A stretch of DNA of 48,620 nucleotides from Mesorhizobium sp. (GCF_016793485.1 NZ_JAEULZ010000020.1:1-48620), one strand, 5' to 3'; counted from the first letter of the stretch, positions 17,033 to 25,941 are shown. Numbers and translations are program-made. The notes: generated from the sequence alone by a model not told the origin.

Positions 17033-17863
17033 ATGCCTGAATCCATTTCTCTGAACGACGGCTTTTCGATCCCCCAGCTTGGGCTCGGCGTCTGGCAAGT
17101 GGATCCATCGATCACCGCAAAGGTGGTCGGCTGGGGTATCGAGGGCGGCTACCGCTTGATCGACACCGCCGAAGGCTACGGAAACGAGGAAGGCGTCGGA
17201 GAAGCCATCCGTTCCGCCAGCGTCCCCAGATCGGAACTCTTCGTCACGTCCAAGCTCCGCAACCGGGCGCACGAGCGTGACGCCGCTCTACGAGAATTCG
17301 ATGCCACTATGCGCAAGCTCGGGGTCGAGCAGCTAGACCTGTTCCTGATCCATTGGCCGGTGCCGAAGCAGGACAAATATGTGGAAGCGTGGAAAACCCT
17401 GATCGAACTGCGGGACGCCGGGCGCGTCCGCTCGATCGGCGTCTCGAACTTCAACCGGGATCATCTGGAACGCATCATCGGCGAAACGGGCGTTACGCCG
17501 GCGGTGAACCAGATCGAACTCCATCCCCGTCTCCAGCAACGGGCGGCTCGCGCCTTCCATGCCGAGCACAGGATTCAGATCGAGAGCTGGAGCCCGCTCG
17601 GCAGCGGTCGCCTGCTGGACAACCCGACGATCGACGGGATTGCCAGGAAGCACGGCAAGACGATCGCCCAGACGATCATCCGGTGGCATCTTCAGGAAGG
17701 GCTGGTCGTCATCCCGAAATCGGTGAACCGGGATCGCATCGTCGCCAATTTCGATGTTTTCGATTTCGAGCTTGATGCCGACGACATGCAGGCCATAGCT
17801 TCGCTGGATGCAGCTGGCGGCCGGACGGGCGCGGATCCGGCCACGGCATCATTCATGTTCTGA
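17033..17863 (+). CDS. Aldo/keto reductase (AKR5-like)
   Basis: A 276-residue NADPH-dependent aldo/keto reductase. The catalytic tetrad is all present: D44 and Y49 in DTAEGYGNEEG, K74 in VTSKL, H107 in LIHWP. The C-terminal cofactor region shows VVIPKSVNRDRIVANFDVFDF. Length and motifs match the 2,5-diketo-D-gluconate reductase group. I place the start at the ATG at 17033 with GAGGGA upstream, since the long in-frame extension is non-homologous. It converges with an SDR gene over a small hairpin. Physiological carbonyl substrate unknown. Confidence 0.93.
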   Translation: MPESISLNDGFSIPQLGLGVWQVDPSITAKVVGWGIEGGYRLIDTAEGYGNEEGVGEAIRSASVPRSELFVTSKLRNRAHERDAALREFDATMRKLGVEQLDLFLIHWPVPKQDKYVEAWKTLIELRDAGRVRSIGVSNFNRDHLERIIGETGVTPAVNQIELHPRLQQRAARAFHAEHRIQIESWSPLGSGRLLDNPTIDGIARKHGKTIAQTIIRWHLQEGLVVIPKSVNRDRIVANFDVFDFELDADDMQAIASLDAAGGRTGADPATASFMF

Positions 17864-17866
17864 CGT

Positions 17867-17883
17867 CCAGCCTTATAAGCTGG
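17867..17883. terminator. Small hairpin between convergent genes
   Basis: CCAGC (17867-17871) pairs with GCTGG (17879-17883) around an A/T-rich loop, with flanking ACG/CGT extending the stem after a bulge. It lies exactly between the aldo/keto reductase and SDR stops, so could serve both directions. No T run, so weak. Confidence 0.35.
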
Positions 17884-17885
17884 CG

Positions 17886-18665
17886 TTATCCCCTGCCGAC
17901 GAACGGCATCTTCGTCGCCATGACGGTGAGGAAAAGCACATTGGCGTCCGGCGGCAGGCTCGCCATGTAGACGACTGCGTCAGCGACGCGCTGAGCGTCC
18001 ATGACGGGCTCGGTCGCCATCGTGCCATTGGCCTGCGGCATGCCTGTCGTCATCGACGCGGCCATATTGGTCAGCGCATTGCCGATGTCGATCTGGCCGC
18101 AGGCGATGTCGAAGGGACGGCCGTCCAGCGCAAGGGTCTTGGTCAGGCCGGTGATCGCGTGCTTGGTCGCCGTGTAGGGCACGGAGCCCGGACGTGGCGC
18201 ATGCGCGGAAATCGACCCGTTGTTGATGATGCGCCCACCCATCGGGTTCTGCCTGCGCATCATGGCGAAGGCGCCGCGCGCGACGAGGAACGAACCGGTG
18301 AGGTTGACCGCCACCACATCGTTCCAGACCTCCACCGGCACCTCGTCGATGGTCGATGTCTTGAAACCGGTCCCCGCGTTGTTGAAGACGAGATCGACGC
18401 GGCCGAAGGCCTTCTCGACCTCGGCGTAAAGTGCATCGACGTCGGCCGGCTTTGTCACGTCGCAGGCGACAGCCAGCGCCTTCGCTCCGGTTGCTGCGGT
18501 TTTGACCGCCTCGGCTGCGGCTTCATCGAGGAGACTCTTGCGGCGGCCGACGAACACCGTGTTCCAGCCCTCGGCAAGCAGCGTCGCGGCGGTCACCCTG
18601 CCGATGCCTGAGCCGGCTCCGGTCACGATCGCGGTCTTTCCATTTGCGGATTTTGCTTCGGGCAT
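17886..18665 (-). CDS. SDR-family oxidoreductase
   Basis: A 259-residue classical short-chain dehydrogenase with TGAGSGIG at residues 15-22 for the nucleotide, NNAG at ~95-98, the catalytic Ser near 151, and Tyr164/Lys168 in YTATK. The segment GRRKSL after beta-2 favours NADP. The ATG at 18665, directly behind GAGGAGGAA, is the start; an in-frame extension of 28 residues upstream runs through a terminator hairpin and is not real. Substrate unknown. Convergent with the aldo/keto reductase. Confidence 0.9.
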   Translation of the reverse strand: MPEAKSANGKTAIVTGAGSGIGRVTAATLLAEGWNTVFVGRRKSLLDEAAAEAVKTAATGAKALAVACDVTKPADVDALYAEVEKAFGRVDLVFNNAGTGFKTSTIDEVPVEVWNDVVAVNLTGSFLVARGAFAMMRRQNPMGGRIINNGSISAHAPRPGSVPYTATKHAITGLTKTLALDGRPFDIACGQIDIGNALTNMAASMTTGMPQANGTMATEPVMDAQRVADAVVYMASLPPDANVLFLTVMATKMPFVGRG

Positions 18666-18747
18666 CGATTCCTCCTCGCAGTGCGCGAAACGCAATCGCA
18701 GATAGGATGGAAAGAGGCAAGCTCCCATGAGGCCGAAGGGTATCGAC

Positions 18748-18774
18748 AAAAAGGGCGGTCATTGGCGACCGCCC
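18748..18774 (-). terminator. Rho-independent terminator of the TerB-like gene
   Basis: Read on the minus strand, GGGCGGTC (18774-18767) pairs with GACCGCCC (18760-18753) around a six-base loop, and the stem is followed by a TTTTT run (18752-18748). It lies 96 bases beyond the TerB/DUF533-like stop and ahead of the SDR start, isolating the two genes. Confidence 0.85.
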
Positions 18775-18843
18775 CAATTCGCGGATCGGGCTTGGGAGGA
18801 GGAGAACGCCGATCCGACTAGAGTGAATCCTGCGCCTGATTGG

Positions 18844-18858
18844 TTAACGAAAGGTTAA
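18844..18858. promoter_or_regulatory. TTAA-N7-TTAA, possible CtrA site
   Basis: TTAA (18844-18847) and TTAA (18855-18858) are separated by seven bases within a repeated GGTTAACG, matching the classical CtrA full-site spacing. It lies 12 bases downstream of the TerB-like stop, which is an unusual place; chance occurrence is possible. Confidence 0.3.
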
Positions 18859-18869
18859 CGCGTAGCCGC

Positions 18870-19640
18870 TTACCAGCGCGTGGGGCTCGGACCCGGCACC
18901 GGCGGCACCGAGGTTCGTGCCGAAGCATCGACCGTCACCGGCTCTTTGGCGGCCGAAACAGTCGCCTCGACGTGGTCTACCAGCGCATCGGGAAGCTGCA
19001 GTCTGCCCGCAAGGAGGTCGAGATAACCACGTTCGGCCCGCGTGTTCGGCTCGATGGTTAGGCGCGACGCCGTGTAGAGTTCGACGCGCTGCGCCTCGGT
19101 TTGCGCCAGGGATACGAGTTCGTCGAGATCGAGCGGCTTTTCCAGTTCCTCGCGCAAAAACGCTTCGGCTTCCGTACCAAGGCCCGCAAGCGCCAGCCTG
19201 TCGCTGATCTTTTTCTTTTCCTCGTCATCGATATGGCCATCGGCCTTGGCGGCTGCGATCATCGCGCGCACCAGCGCCAGCGAGAATTCAACCTCCCCCT
19301 GGGGGGCTTGGGCAGGGTTGAAGGCGTCGCCTGCAGGAGGCGGCAGAAGGACTTGCTCACCTTGCGTGGGCGCAGTTCCCGGCTTCTGGCCGGCCTGATA
19401 GCTCTGGTAAGCCTTGTAGGCGAGCCCGGCGACGGCGGCGAGACCGCCAAGCTTGACGGCAGAACCCGTGACCTTGCGTCCCGCCCCGGTCCCGAGCAGC
19501 ACTGCGACGAGCGCGCCGGCTGCCAGCGGATTATCCTTTGCGAGCTGCGTTGCTTGTCCGGCCTTGTCCCGAACGGTGGATTCCGTTCCCGGGATTTTCG
19601 AGCCTAGCAGGTCGTCGAGAAGTTTCTTGGGATCGAACAT
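18870..19640 (-). CDS. TerB-like/DUF533 membrane protein
   Basis: A 256-residue protein of the DUF533 (YebE) type. The first half has a Gly/Ala-rich hydrophobic stretch (residues ~45-80, DNPLAAGALVAVLLGTGAG and on to LAYKAYQSYQAG); a Pro/Gln-rich linker follows; the second half is a TerB-like helical domain with ALVRAMIAAAKADGHIDDEE, an acidic motif that in TerB binds calcium. The ATG at 19640 has GGAGCG upstream. A terminator follows at 18748-18774. Role unknown; the family sits in the inner membrane and is often linked to stress. Confidence 0.83.
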   Translation of the reverse strand: MFDPKKLLDDLLGSKIPGTESTVRDKAGQATQLAKDNPLAAGALVAVLLGTGAGRKVTGSAVKLGGLAAVAGLAYKAYQSYQAGQKPGTAPTQGEQVLLPPPAGDAFNPAQAPQGEVEFSLALVRAMIAAAKADGHIDDEEKKKISDRLALAGLGTEAEAFLREELEKPLDLDELVSLAQTEAQRVELYTASRLTIEPNTRAERGYLDLLAGRLQLPDALVDHVEATVSAAKEPVTVDASARTSVPPVPGPSPTRW

Positions 19641-19732
19641 CAAGCGCTCCTTTTTACGCGTCACTGTGAAGTAGTCGCCAGCCGCGACTTTACAATGACA
19701 TCGTCCATCGATTTTCGTGTCCTAGCTGGACC

Positions 19733-20656
19733 TCAATTCCCAATGTGCGGCCGCCCTCCACGCTCCGCGGCAAGGTGCACCTGCCGGTGGCGCTCGGCAT
19801 AGCGGGCACGATCCTCAGTGCTGCGTTCATCATGACAGCCGTCGCAGGATACGCCTTCCTCGAACTTCGGAGAAAGCCTGTCGCCTGCCGTCAGCGGACG
19901 ACGGCAGGCACGACACAACACCGCATCGCCAACCTCCAGGCCGTGCGTAACCGACACCCGTTCGTCGAAGACGAAGCATTCGCCCCGCCATAGACTTTCC
20001 GAGGCCGGTACCTCTTCGAGATATTTCAGGATGCCACCCTTGAGGTGAAAAACGTCGTCTATTCCCAGCGAGCGCACATAGGCGGTGGCCTTTTCGCAGC
20101 GAATGCCGCCGGTGCAGAACATGGCGATCTTTTTGCCCTCCAGGTCGACTCGATGGCGTTCGACCCAGCTCGGGAAGTCGCGGAAGCTGTGCGTTTGAGG
20201 GTCCAGCGCCCCCGCGAAGGTCCCAAGACGAACCTCATAGTCGTTGCGCGTGTCGATCACGACCGTGTCCGGGTCAGAGATCAGCACGTTCCAGTCGCTC
20301 GGACTGACATAGGCGCCAGCATCCGCGAGCGGATCGACATCCGGGACGCCCATGGTGACGATCTCTTTCTTCAGACGCACTTTCATGCGGTGAAAAGGCA
20401 TCTCTTCGGCCGACGAGTACTTGATGTCGAGACCCCTAAGTTCAGGGATATCCTCCAGATGCGCAATGAGCTCAGCGATCCCCTGCTCTCTGCCGGCCAC
20501 TGTGCCGTTGATGCCTTCCCGCGCGAGCAGCAAGGTGCCCTTTATGCCGCGCCCGCAGCAGAAGGCGGCGAGCTGCGCGCGTAGCTCCTCGTAGCCATCG
20601 AGCCGCGCGAAGCGATAGAGCGCCGCCACGCGAAATGCAGGTGTGGATGATTTCAT
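19733..20656 (-). CDS. trhO: tRNA uridine-5-hydroxylase TrhO (rhodanese family, YceA)
   Basis: TrhO hydroxylates uridine-34 of certain tRNAs to 5-hydroxyuridine with molecular oxygen, the first step to the cmo5U/mo5U wobble modifications. The 307-residue product has an N-terminal ferredoxin-like domain (EGINGTVAG near residue 48), then a rhodanese domain ([16 protein letters not shown]) with active loop CTGGIRCEK containing C181 and C187, and a C-terminal tail with Cys pairs (CRACRRP, CDGC) resembling a zinc knuckle. All key features of the family are present. It is divergent from the muramidase gene. Confidence 0.93.
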   Translation of the reverse strand: MKSSTPAFRVAALYRFARLDGYEELRAQLAAFCCGRGIKGTLLLAREGINGTVAGREQGIAELIAHLEDIPELRGLDIKYSSAEEMPFHRMKVRLKKEIVTMGVPDVDPLADAGAYVSPSDWNVLISDPDTVVIDTRNDYEVRLGTFAGALDPQTHSFRDFPSWVERHRVDLEGKKIAMFCTGGIRCEKATAYVRSLGIDDVFHLKGGILKYLEEVPASESLWRGECFVFDERVSVTHGLEVGDAVLCRACRRPLTAGDRLSPKFEEGVSCDGCHDERSTEDRARYAERHRQVHLAAERGGRPHIGN

Positions 20657-20831
20657 GGCAGCAGCGGGTATCGATTTGGCGTCGCAATTTCAAGATTGAC
20701 CAGAAAAACCATTGTCTACCTGGACTTACGGAATTCGTTCTGCGTCCATCCAAACCGCTATCCTACAATCTTCTCGCCGATTTCTCCACATCGTGCCCGT
20801 CGGTTCGATACTGTCCGAAAAGGAGAAGTCG

Positions 20832-21728
20832 ATGTTCACACAGGCAACCATCGATGAAATCAGGCAGGTCGCACTCCAGTTCGACATCGAGGCAGCCGCG
20901 CTGCTCGCCGTGGCTGAAGTAGAGAGCGGCGGCGCTGTTTTCGCGCTGATCGATGGTCGGGAAGAGCCGCTGATCCGTTTCGAAGGTCACTATTTCGACC
21001 GACGGCTTTCAGGTCACGCACTTGTGGTCGCTCGTACCGCCGGCCTTGCATCGCCGCACGCGGGCGCTATCGCCAACCCTACCTCGCAAGCTGCGCGCTG
21101 GCGCATGCTGGAACGCGCAACGGCGATCAACCGCCAGGCTGCCCATGAATCGGTGTCATGGGGCCTTGGACAGGTTATGGGCGCGCATTGGGCATGGCTG
21201 GGCTTCGACACAGTGGAGGCACTGGTCACAGAGGCCCGGGCGGGTGCGGCGGGACAGGCGCGCTTAATGGCGAGATTCATCGACAAGGCGGGCTTGCGGC
21301 CGTCTCTGCTGGCGCACGATTGGGAAGCGTTCGCGCGCGGCTATAACGGGCCAAACTACAGGAAAAGCGCGTATCACACGAAGCTTGCGACAGCTTATCG
21401 CAGGTTTGCCGCCGGCTCCATCATCTCTGATAAACCAGCCGCAGCGACGCCGCTACTGCAATACGGTTCGGCCGGGGGCGCTGTTCGGGACCTGCAGATA
21501 TCCTTGTCCGCACTGGGCTATCCTGTCGCGAGCGATGGCAAATTCGGCAAGCGTACCCAACAGGCGGTTATGGCTTTCCAGCGCGACCGCGGCTTGGCCG
21601 TCGACGGCATCGCAGGGCCGGCGACCAAAAAAGCGATTCATGAAGCCATGCCGTTCGGCGTTTCGTGGTGGCGAAGTATCCGCGGTTGGATCGACAAGCT
21701 GTTTGCCGCGAGCCGTCCGATCCAATGA
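20832..21728 (+). CDS. N-acetylmuramidase-like endolysin with peptidoglycan-binding domain
   Basis: A 298-residue protein in two parts. Residues ~5-185 match the N-acetylmuramidase (DUF3380) domain of phage endolysins: LLAVAEVESGG carries the likely catalytic Glu, followed by LIRFEGHYFDRR and SWGLGQVMGAHW. Residues ~205-275 form a PG_binding_1 domain (LLQYGSAGGAVRDLQISLSA and IAGPATKKA). There is no signal peptide. It starts at the ATG at 20832 behind AAGGAGAAG. No holin, spanin or other phage gene is nearby, so it is either a lone prophage relic or a recruited host enzyme. The C-terminus ends in a short basic amphipathic stretch. Confidence 0.87.
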   Translation: MFTQATIDEIRQVALQFDIEAAALLAVAEVESGGAVFALIDGREEPLIRFEGHYFDRRLSGHALVVARTAGLASPHAGAIANPTSQAARWRMLERATAINRQAAHESVSWGLGQVMGAHWAWLGFDTVEALVTEARAGAAGQARLMARFIDKAGLRPSLLAHDWEAFARGYNGPNYRKSAYHTKLATAYRRFAAGSIISDKPAAATPLLQYGSAGGAVRDLQISLSALGYPVASDGKFGKRTQQAVMAFQRDRGLAVDGIAGPATKKAIHEAMPFGVSWWRSIRGWIDKLFAASRPIQ

Positions 21729-21806
21729 GCGCGTTGCGGACCGTTTCATGGACTCGACCCCATGGTTCTGCTAACCGATTGAAATCCCCAAGACGGAGAA
21801 CAGCGC

Positions 21807-22448
21807 GTGGCAGGCAAAACCCAAAAGCTTCTTTCACTCCTGGATGGGCAGCCTGTCATTCCGGTCATCAAGATCAAGGACGTGGAAAAGGCAGTGCCGC
21901 TGGCTCGGGCTCTGGCGGCAGGTGGCCTGAGGATGATCGAGATCACCCTGCGCACGCCGGATGCGCTCGAGGCCATCCGGCGAATTGCAGGCGAGGTGGA
22001 ACATGCCGTTGTCGGCGCAGGCACGGTGCTGAATCCCAAGCAGTTCGACGAAGCGGCTGCCGCAGGCTCCAAGTTCATCGTCAGCCCCGGCCTGACAGAC
22101 AGCCTCGTATCCGCGGCGGCCAACAGCGAAGTGCCATTGCTGCCCGGAGCCATAACGCCGAGCGAAATCATGACCGCTCTGGAAGCAGGCATCGACGTCC
22201 TGAAGTTTTTCCCGGCGGAACAGGCCGGCGGCACGACCTTCCTGCGTTCGCTGGCCTCACCTCTCGCGTCCGTGCGCTTCTGTCCCACGGGCGGGATCTC
22301 GGCCCTGAACGCAGAGGAATATCTTGCAGTCCCGAACGTGGTTTGCGTCGGCGGCTCATGGGTCGCTCCGGACGACGCGATCCGGGACCGCAAATGGGAC
22401 GTGATCGAATCGCTCGCCCGTGAAGCGCGCGCACTCAAGCCTGTCTGA
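21807..22448 (+). CDS. eda: KDPG aldolase (2-dehydro-3-deoxyphosphogluconate aldolase)
   Basis: This enzyme cleaves 2-keto-3-deoxy-6-phosphogluconate to pyruvate and glyceraldehyde-3-phosphate, the last Entner-Doudoroff reaction; many members also accept 4-hydroxy-2-ketoglutarate. The 213-residue protein shows E45 (MIEITLRTP), GAGTVLNPKQ, the Schiff-base lysine K133 (VLKFFPAE) and FCPTGGIS for phosphate. Start is a GTG at 21807 with ACGGAG upstream. No edd or zwf is adjacent. A strong bidirectional terminator follows. Confidence 0.92.
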   Translation: MAGKTQKLLSLLDGQPVIPVIKIKDVEKAVPLARALAAGGLRMIEITLRTPDALEAIRRIAGEVEHAVVGAGTVLNPKQFDEAAAAGSKFIVSPGLTDSLVSAAANSEVPLLPGAITPSEIMTALEAGIDVLKFFPAEQAGGTTFLRSLASPLASVRFCPTGGISALNAEEYLAVPNVVCVGGSWVAPDDAIRDRKWDVIESLAREARALKPV

Positions 22449-22468
22449 CAAGGCTGCTGTCGCAATAA

Positions 22469-22493
22469 AAAAGGCCGGCGTAGCCGGCCTTTT
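22469..22493. terminator. Bidirectional rho-independent terminator
   Basis: AAAAGGCCGGC (22469-22479), loop GTA, GCCGGCCTTTT (22483-22493): an 11-base perfect stem with A/T flanks giving a T run on both strands. It lies between the convergent KDPG aldolase and DUF882 genes. Confidence 0.92.
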
Positions 22494-22510
22494 CGGTTGT
22501 GATCTTGCGA

Positions 22511-24214
22511 TCAGTTTGTCTCAAACCGAGCGACCGGCATAAAACTGACGGCCTTGCCACTGAAGCGGCTTGCATCGGCAACCACCGTGTCGCGCTGGAA
22601 ACCGTTGGCGAAAACCTGGCTGGGCGCTGTTCGCACCATGAGATGCGCGACGGCCGGAGCGCCGGCGTCGTACGCAAGCGTCGTCTGCCCGCCGAGGGCC
22701 CACCGAGCCGCCTCCGGCTGCGCGGCCACGACCTGCGGCTTAGGCGCCGGTTTAGTCGAATCGACGCGGGCTCGATCACCCTTTGACGTTGTCTTTGTGT
22801 TGGCAGGACTCTGTGTCTGCGACAGAGAGGCGACGGATTTGGGCTTTGCCGTGGAAGGTTGCGCCACCGCCGCAAGACGCTGGCCCTTTCCGCTCGACGT
22901 GGCAACGTTCTCTGCGTCCGAAGCGATAAGTGCGGCAACGTTAAAGGCGTCCGAGGCCGGCCGCTGTTGCGGCGTGGGAGGCGCGAGTGCGAGCAAGGTC
23001 GAACCAGCCTCGTCACCCGTCTGATCCGGCCTCCAGCTTGGCAGAGGAACGCCGGAATCAAGCTCTTCAAACTGTCCGTCGTCCGAAGGCATTGCCGAAG
23101 CGACACCAAAAGGAATGTTATCGGGCTGCAGGGGATCGGTCGTTCCTGTGATCGCGCCACCATCCGCCGACGCGACTGCCATCTGACCGACATCAACCTG
23201 CGGCCGAGGCGCGAAGAGCGGCACGGGAATTTCGCGCGCCGGGAGAGCAGCGATGATCGTCTGCGGCGTTTCATTCACCTCTTCGTCGGCCGTAGAGAAG
23301 GGCACGGAAGCGGGATTGGCTTCCTCGGGCGGGACAATACTGATTTCCGCAGACGGCTTCGGAGCCTGCGCGGGAGCCGAAGCGACAACCGTGCCGGAGC
23401 CTTCGCTGTTATCCTCTTCCTCGTCGGCCCCTCCGCCAAAAAGAGCCGCGAGAAGGCCACCCGAGCGGCCCTTCTTTTCCTGCGGAGCGGCAGCGAGCGC
23501 CAGCGCGGTCGTTCCAGACTTCTTGCGCGACTCATAGGAGGCAAGCGCCTGCTCGAAGCCGGGCAACGGCTTGCCGTCGGAAGGCACATGCAGTGTCTTG
23601 CCGTTCGGGAACACCGCAACAAGCTCGCTGCGGCTCATGCGCGGCCAATGCCGCACGTTGCCGACGTCCATATGTACGAAAGGCGAGCCCGAAGTGGGGT
23701 AGTAGCCGACGCCGCCAGCCTGTGCCCGCAGCCCGGCATCACGCAGCTTTTTCAGCGGCACGCCTGGAATGTAGAAATCCATCGCCTTGCCAAGCATGTG
23801 CTGGCTCTTGTTCGCAACGCCTTTCGAGCGCTTACGCAGCATCGAATTGGTCGCCGGGGACCGATAGGCAGACACGACATTGATATATTCCTTGGCGCCG
23901 ACAGCCCGATACGCTTCCCAGACCGCGTCTAGCAGGCGTGGGTCCATTTTTGTCGGCTCGTTGCGCCGCCAGTCGCGCAAGAAATTATTGATCTGCCGTA
24001 GACCGGCCTGATCGTAGCGCCCGTTGCGCTTGAACGTGATCTCGGCACGTTCCTTCGTGTGTACGAAATAGAGCTTGAGCGTGCGCGTCTCGGCTTGTGC
24101 CGCCTGGGCGCCAAAGGACATCACGCCGAACACCAGCATGAACCCGGTAAGCCATTTTGGCCAGATCGCGGTTTTCACGGTCGGCCGCGCATTGGGTCGG
24201 TCTGCTTTGGTCAA
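22511..24214 (-). CDS. DUF882/YcbK-like M15A peptidoglycan peptidase, long C-terminus
   Basis: A secreted protein of up to 567 residues. A signal peptide (hydrophobic ~24-38, then AQAAQAETR) is followed by the DUF882 domain, a zinc peptidase of the M15A type: H139 and D146 in HMLGKAMDF and H181 in HMDVG make the metal site, with SAYRSPATN before it. The remaining ~350 residues are low-complexity, Ala/Pro/Ser-rich and without a domain I know, ending in a short conserved-looking segment. The start is a TTG at 24214; an in-frame GTG at 24178 is an alternative that keeps the signal peptide. E. coli YcbK (MepK) cleaves 3-3 crosslinks; a similar envelope role is inferred. Confidence 0.85.
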   Translation of the reverse strand: MTKADRPNARPTVKTAIWPKWLTGFMLVFGVMSFGAQAAQAETRTLKLYFVHTKERAEITFKRNGRYDQAGLRQINNFLRDWRRNEPTKMDPRLLDAVWEAYRAVGAKEYINVVSAYRSPATNSMLRKRSKGVANKSQHMLGKAMDFYIPGVPLKKLRDAGLRAQAGGVGYYPTSGSPFVHMDVGNVRHWPRMSRSELVAVFPNGKTLHVPSDGKPLPGFEQALASYESRKKSGTTALALAAAPQEKKGRSGGLLAALFGGGADEEEDNSEGSGTVVASAPAQAPKPSAEISIVPPEEANPASVPFSTADEEVNETPQTIIAALPAREIPVPLFAPRPQVDVGQMAVASADGGAITGTTDPLQPDNIPFGVASAMPSDDGQFEELDSGVPLPSWRPDQTGDEAGSTLLALAPPTPQQRPASDAFNVAALIASDAENVATSSGKGQRLAAVAQPSTAKPKSVASLSQTQSPANTKTTSKGDRARVDSTKPAPKPQVVAAQPEAARWALGGQTTLAYDAGAPAVAHLMVRTAPSQVFANGFQRDTVVADASRFSGKAVSFMPVARFETN

Positions 24215-24447
24215 ATCAAAAGGCCCTGCAGGCTGCCGTTTGTCCCCGAAGACGACGAACGGATGTGTTGGTATGACATCCGAATATCGATCCTAATGGT
24301 TAATCCCTGCTTATTGAAGTCGAAATGCGGTAACACCGTGGCAACAATCTGGTGCAAACCGGCCAGGCAATATCGTGGTAAATCGACGGTTTAAGTCAAA
24401 TCCTGCCGGAAACAAGTCGCAAGAGTGCCAGGGCCTTACGCAACCGC

Positions 24448-25941
24448 TCAGGAAGCGAGCCTGTCGAGCCTGCCATCTTCAGGGTCGATACCATATTCCT
24501 TGAGTTTCCTGTAGAGCGTGGAGCGCCCTATCCCCAGCCGTCGGGCTACTTCGCTCATCTGGCCATGGTAGTGTTCTATGGCGAGCTTGATCATCTCCAA
24601 CTCGACATCGGCAAGCGTCCTGACGTTGCCGCGCTCGTCGAGCGCTCGCAGTATGCCGAAAGACTGCGGAATTGCGCCCGACGGTATTTGGTCGGCCAGG
24701 TTTTCCTGTGCGGCGGTCGGCCACTGCCCCGGCCGGTCGAGGTCGACCGATCCTTCAACCTGAGCTCGTATCTGGGGGAATTCCTCTTCAGTGAGGATAC
24801 CCCCTTCACAAAGGACGGAAGCCCGGAAAACCGCATTTTCGAGCTGCCTGATGTTGCCCGGCCAGTCATAGGACCTAAGCATGGCCAACGCGCCTTCGGA
24901 GATGGCGTTGACGGGTGCAGATGCCCTCTTGCCCGCCGGCACACGCGCCATGAAGTGCCGCACCAGATAGGGGATGTCGTCCCTCCGGTCCCTGAGCGGC
25001 GGGACGATGATCGGATAGACGTTCAGCCGATAAAACAGGTCTTCCCGGAAGGCGCCGTCCTTCACCTGTTGCAAGAGGTCGCGGTGTGTCGCGGAGATCA
25101 GCCTGATATCGACTTTTATGGTTGACTTGCCGCCGACGGGATCGACCTCGCCGTCTTGCACGGCGCGTAGAAGCTTGACCTGCACGTCGAGCGGAAGGTC
25201 ACCAATCTCGTCCAGGAACAGCGTTCCGGTATGGGCTTCGACGAATTTGCCAGCATGCTTTTCAGTCGCGCCGGTGAACGCGCCTTTTTCGTGACCGAAA
25301 AGGATGCTCTCGACCAGATTTTCGGGGATCGCGCCACAATTCACCGTTACGAACGGTTTCGAGCGTCGTTCGCCCGAACCCTGTATCGCCCGGGCAACCA
25401 GTTCCTTGCCGACGCCTGATTCGCCCTCAATCAGGATCGGAATGTCGGACGCGGAAGCTTTTTGGGCCAGCCGCAGGACCTTTTCCATCGTCGGGCTTTT
25501 GGTCACGATGTCCTTGAAGGTTATGACGCTGCCACGCCTGACGGAGCGGCGGGCGTCGGCCTCCATTGCCTCGACCTTGAGCGCATTGGCGATGGCTGTG
25601 CGCAGGCGTTCGGGTGAAGCTGGCTTGACGACAAAGTCGAAGGCTCCGTTGCGCATCGCCGACACGACGGTCTCGATACCGCCCTGAGCGGTCTGGACAA
25701 CCACGGGAATGTCTATTTCGCGCTCGCGCATGGTCTTCAACACGCCGATGCCGTCGATGCCAGGCATCGCGAGATCAAGCACGATTGCGGAAATCGTGCC
25801 TGCGACGGAACTTTCCAGTTTCGCCAGCGCTTCTTCTCCTCCCTCGACCGGCATCACCTCGTAGCCGAACTTCTCAAGCGACGCCTGGAGCAATCGGCGC
25901 TGCACCGGGTCGTCATCGACTATGAGTATGGAACCTGCCAT
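24448..25941 (-). CDS. Sigma-54-dependent response regulator (NtrC family), orphan
   Basis: A 497-residue three-domain regulator. Receiver: D9/D10, phospho-acceptor D56 (VLDLAMPG) and K106. AAA+ domain: Walker A GESGVGKE (173-180), GAFTGA (220-225), which contacts sigma-54, and Walker B LFLDEIGD (241-248). C-terminus: a Fis-type helix-turn-helix (SEVARRLGIGRSTLYRKLKE). All residues for phosphorylation, ATP hydrolysis and sigma-54 contact are present. No histidine kinase gene lies next to it, so its partner is elsewhere. Divergent from pepF with 146 bases between. Target genes unknown. Confidence 0.95.
   Translation of the reverse strand: MAGSILIVDDDPVQRRLLQASLEKFGYEVMPVEGGEEALAKLESSVAGTISAIVLDLAMPGIDGIGVLKTMREREIDIPVVVQTAQGGIETVVSAMRNGAFDFVVKPASPERLRTAIANALKVEAMEADARRSVRRGSVITFKDIVTKSPTMEKVLRLAQKASASDIPILIEGESGVGKELVARAIQGSGERRSKPFVTVNCGAIPENLVESILFGHEKGAFTGATEKHAGKFVEAHTGTLFLDEIGDLPLDVQVKLLRAVQDGEVDPVGGKSTIKVDIRLISATHRDLLQQVKDGAFREDLFYRLNVYPIIVPPLRDRRDDIPYLVRHFMARVPAGKRASAPVNAISEGALAMLRSYDWPGNIRQLENAVFRASVLCEGGILTEEEFPQIRAQVEGSVDLDRPGQWPTAAQENLADQIPSGAIPQSFGILRALDERGNVRTLADVELEMIKLAIEHYHGQMSEVARRLGIGRSTLYRKLKEYGIDPEDGRLDRLAS

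Noticed and set aside
20832-22448. Prophage remnant around the endolysin-like gene
   Set aside because: Flanked by ordinary metabolic genes (trhO and KDPG aldolase); no integrase, capsid, holin or att-like repeat.
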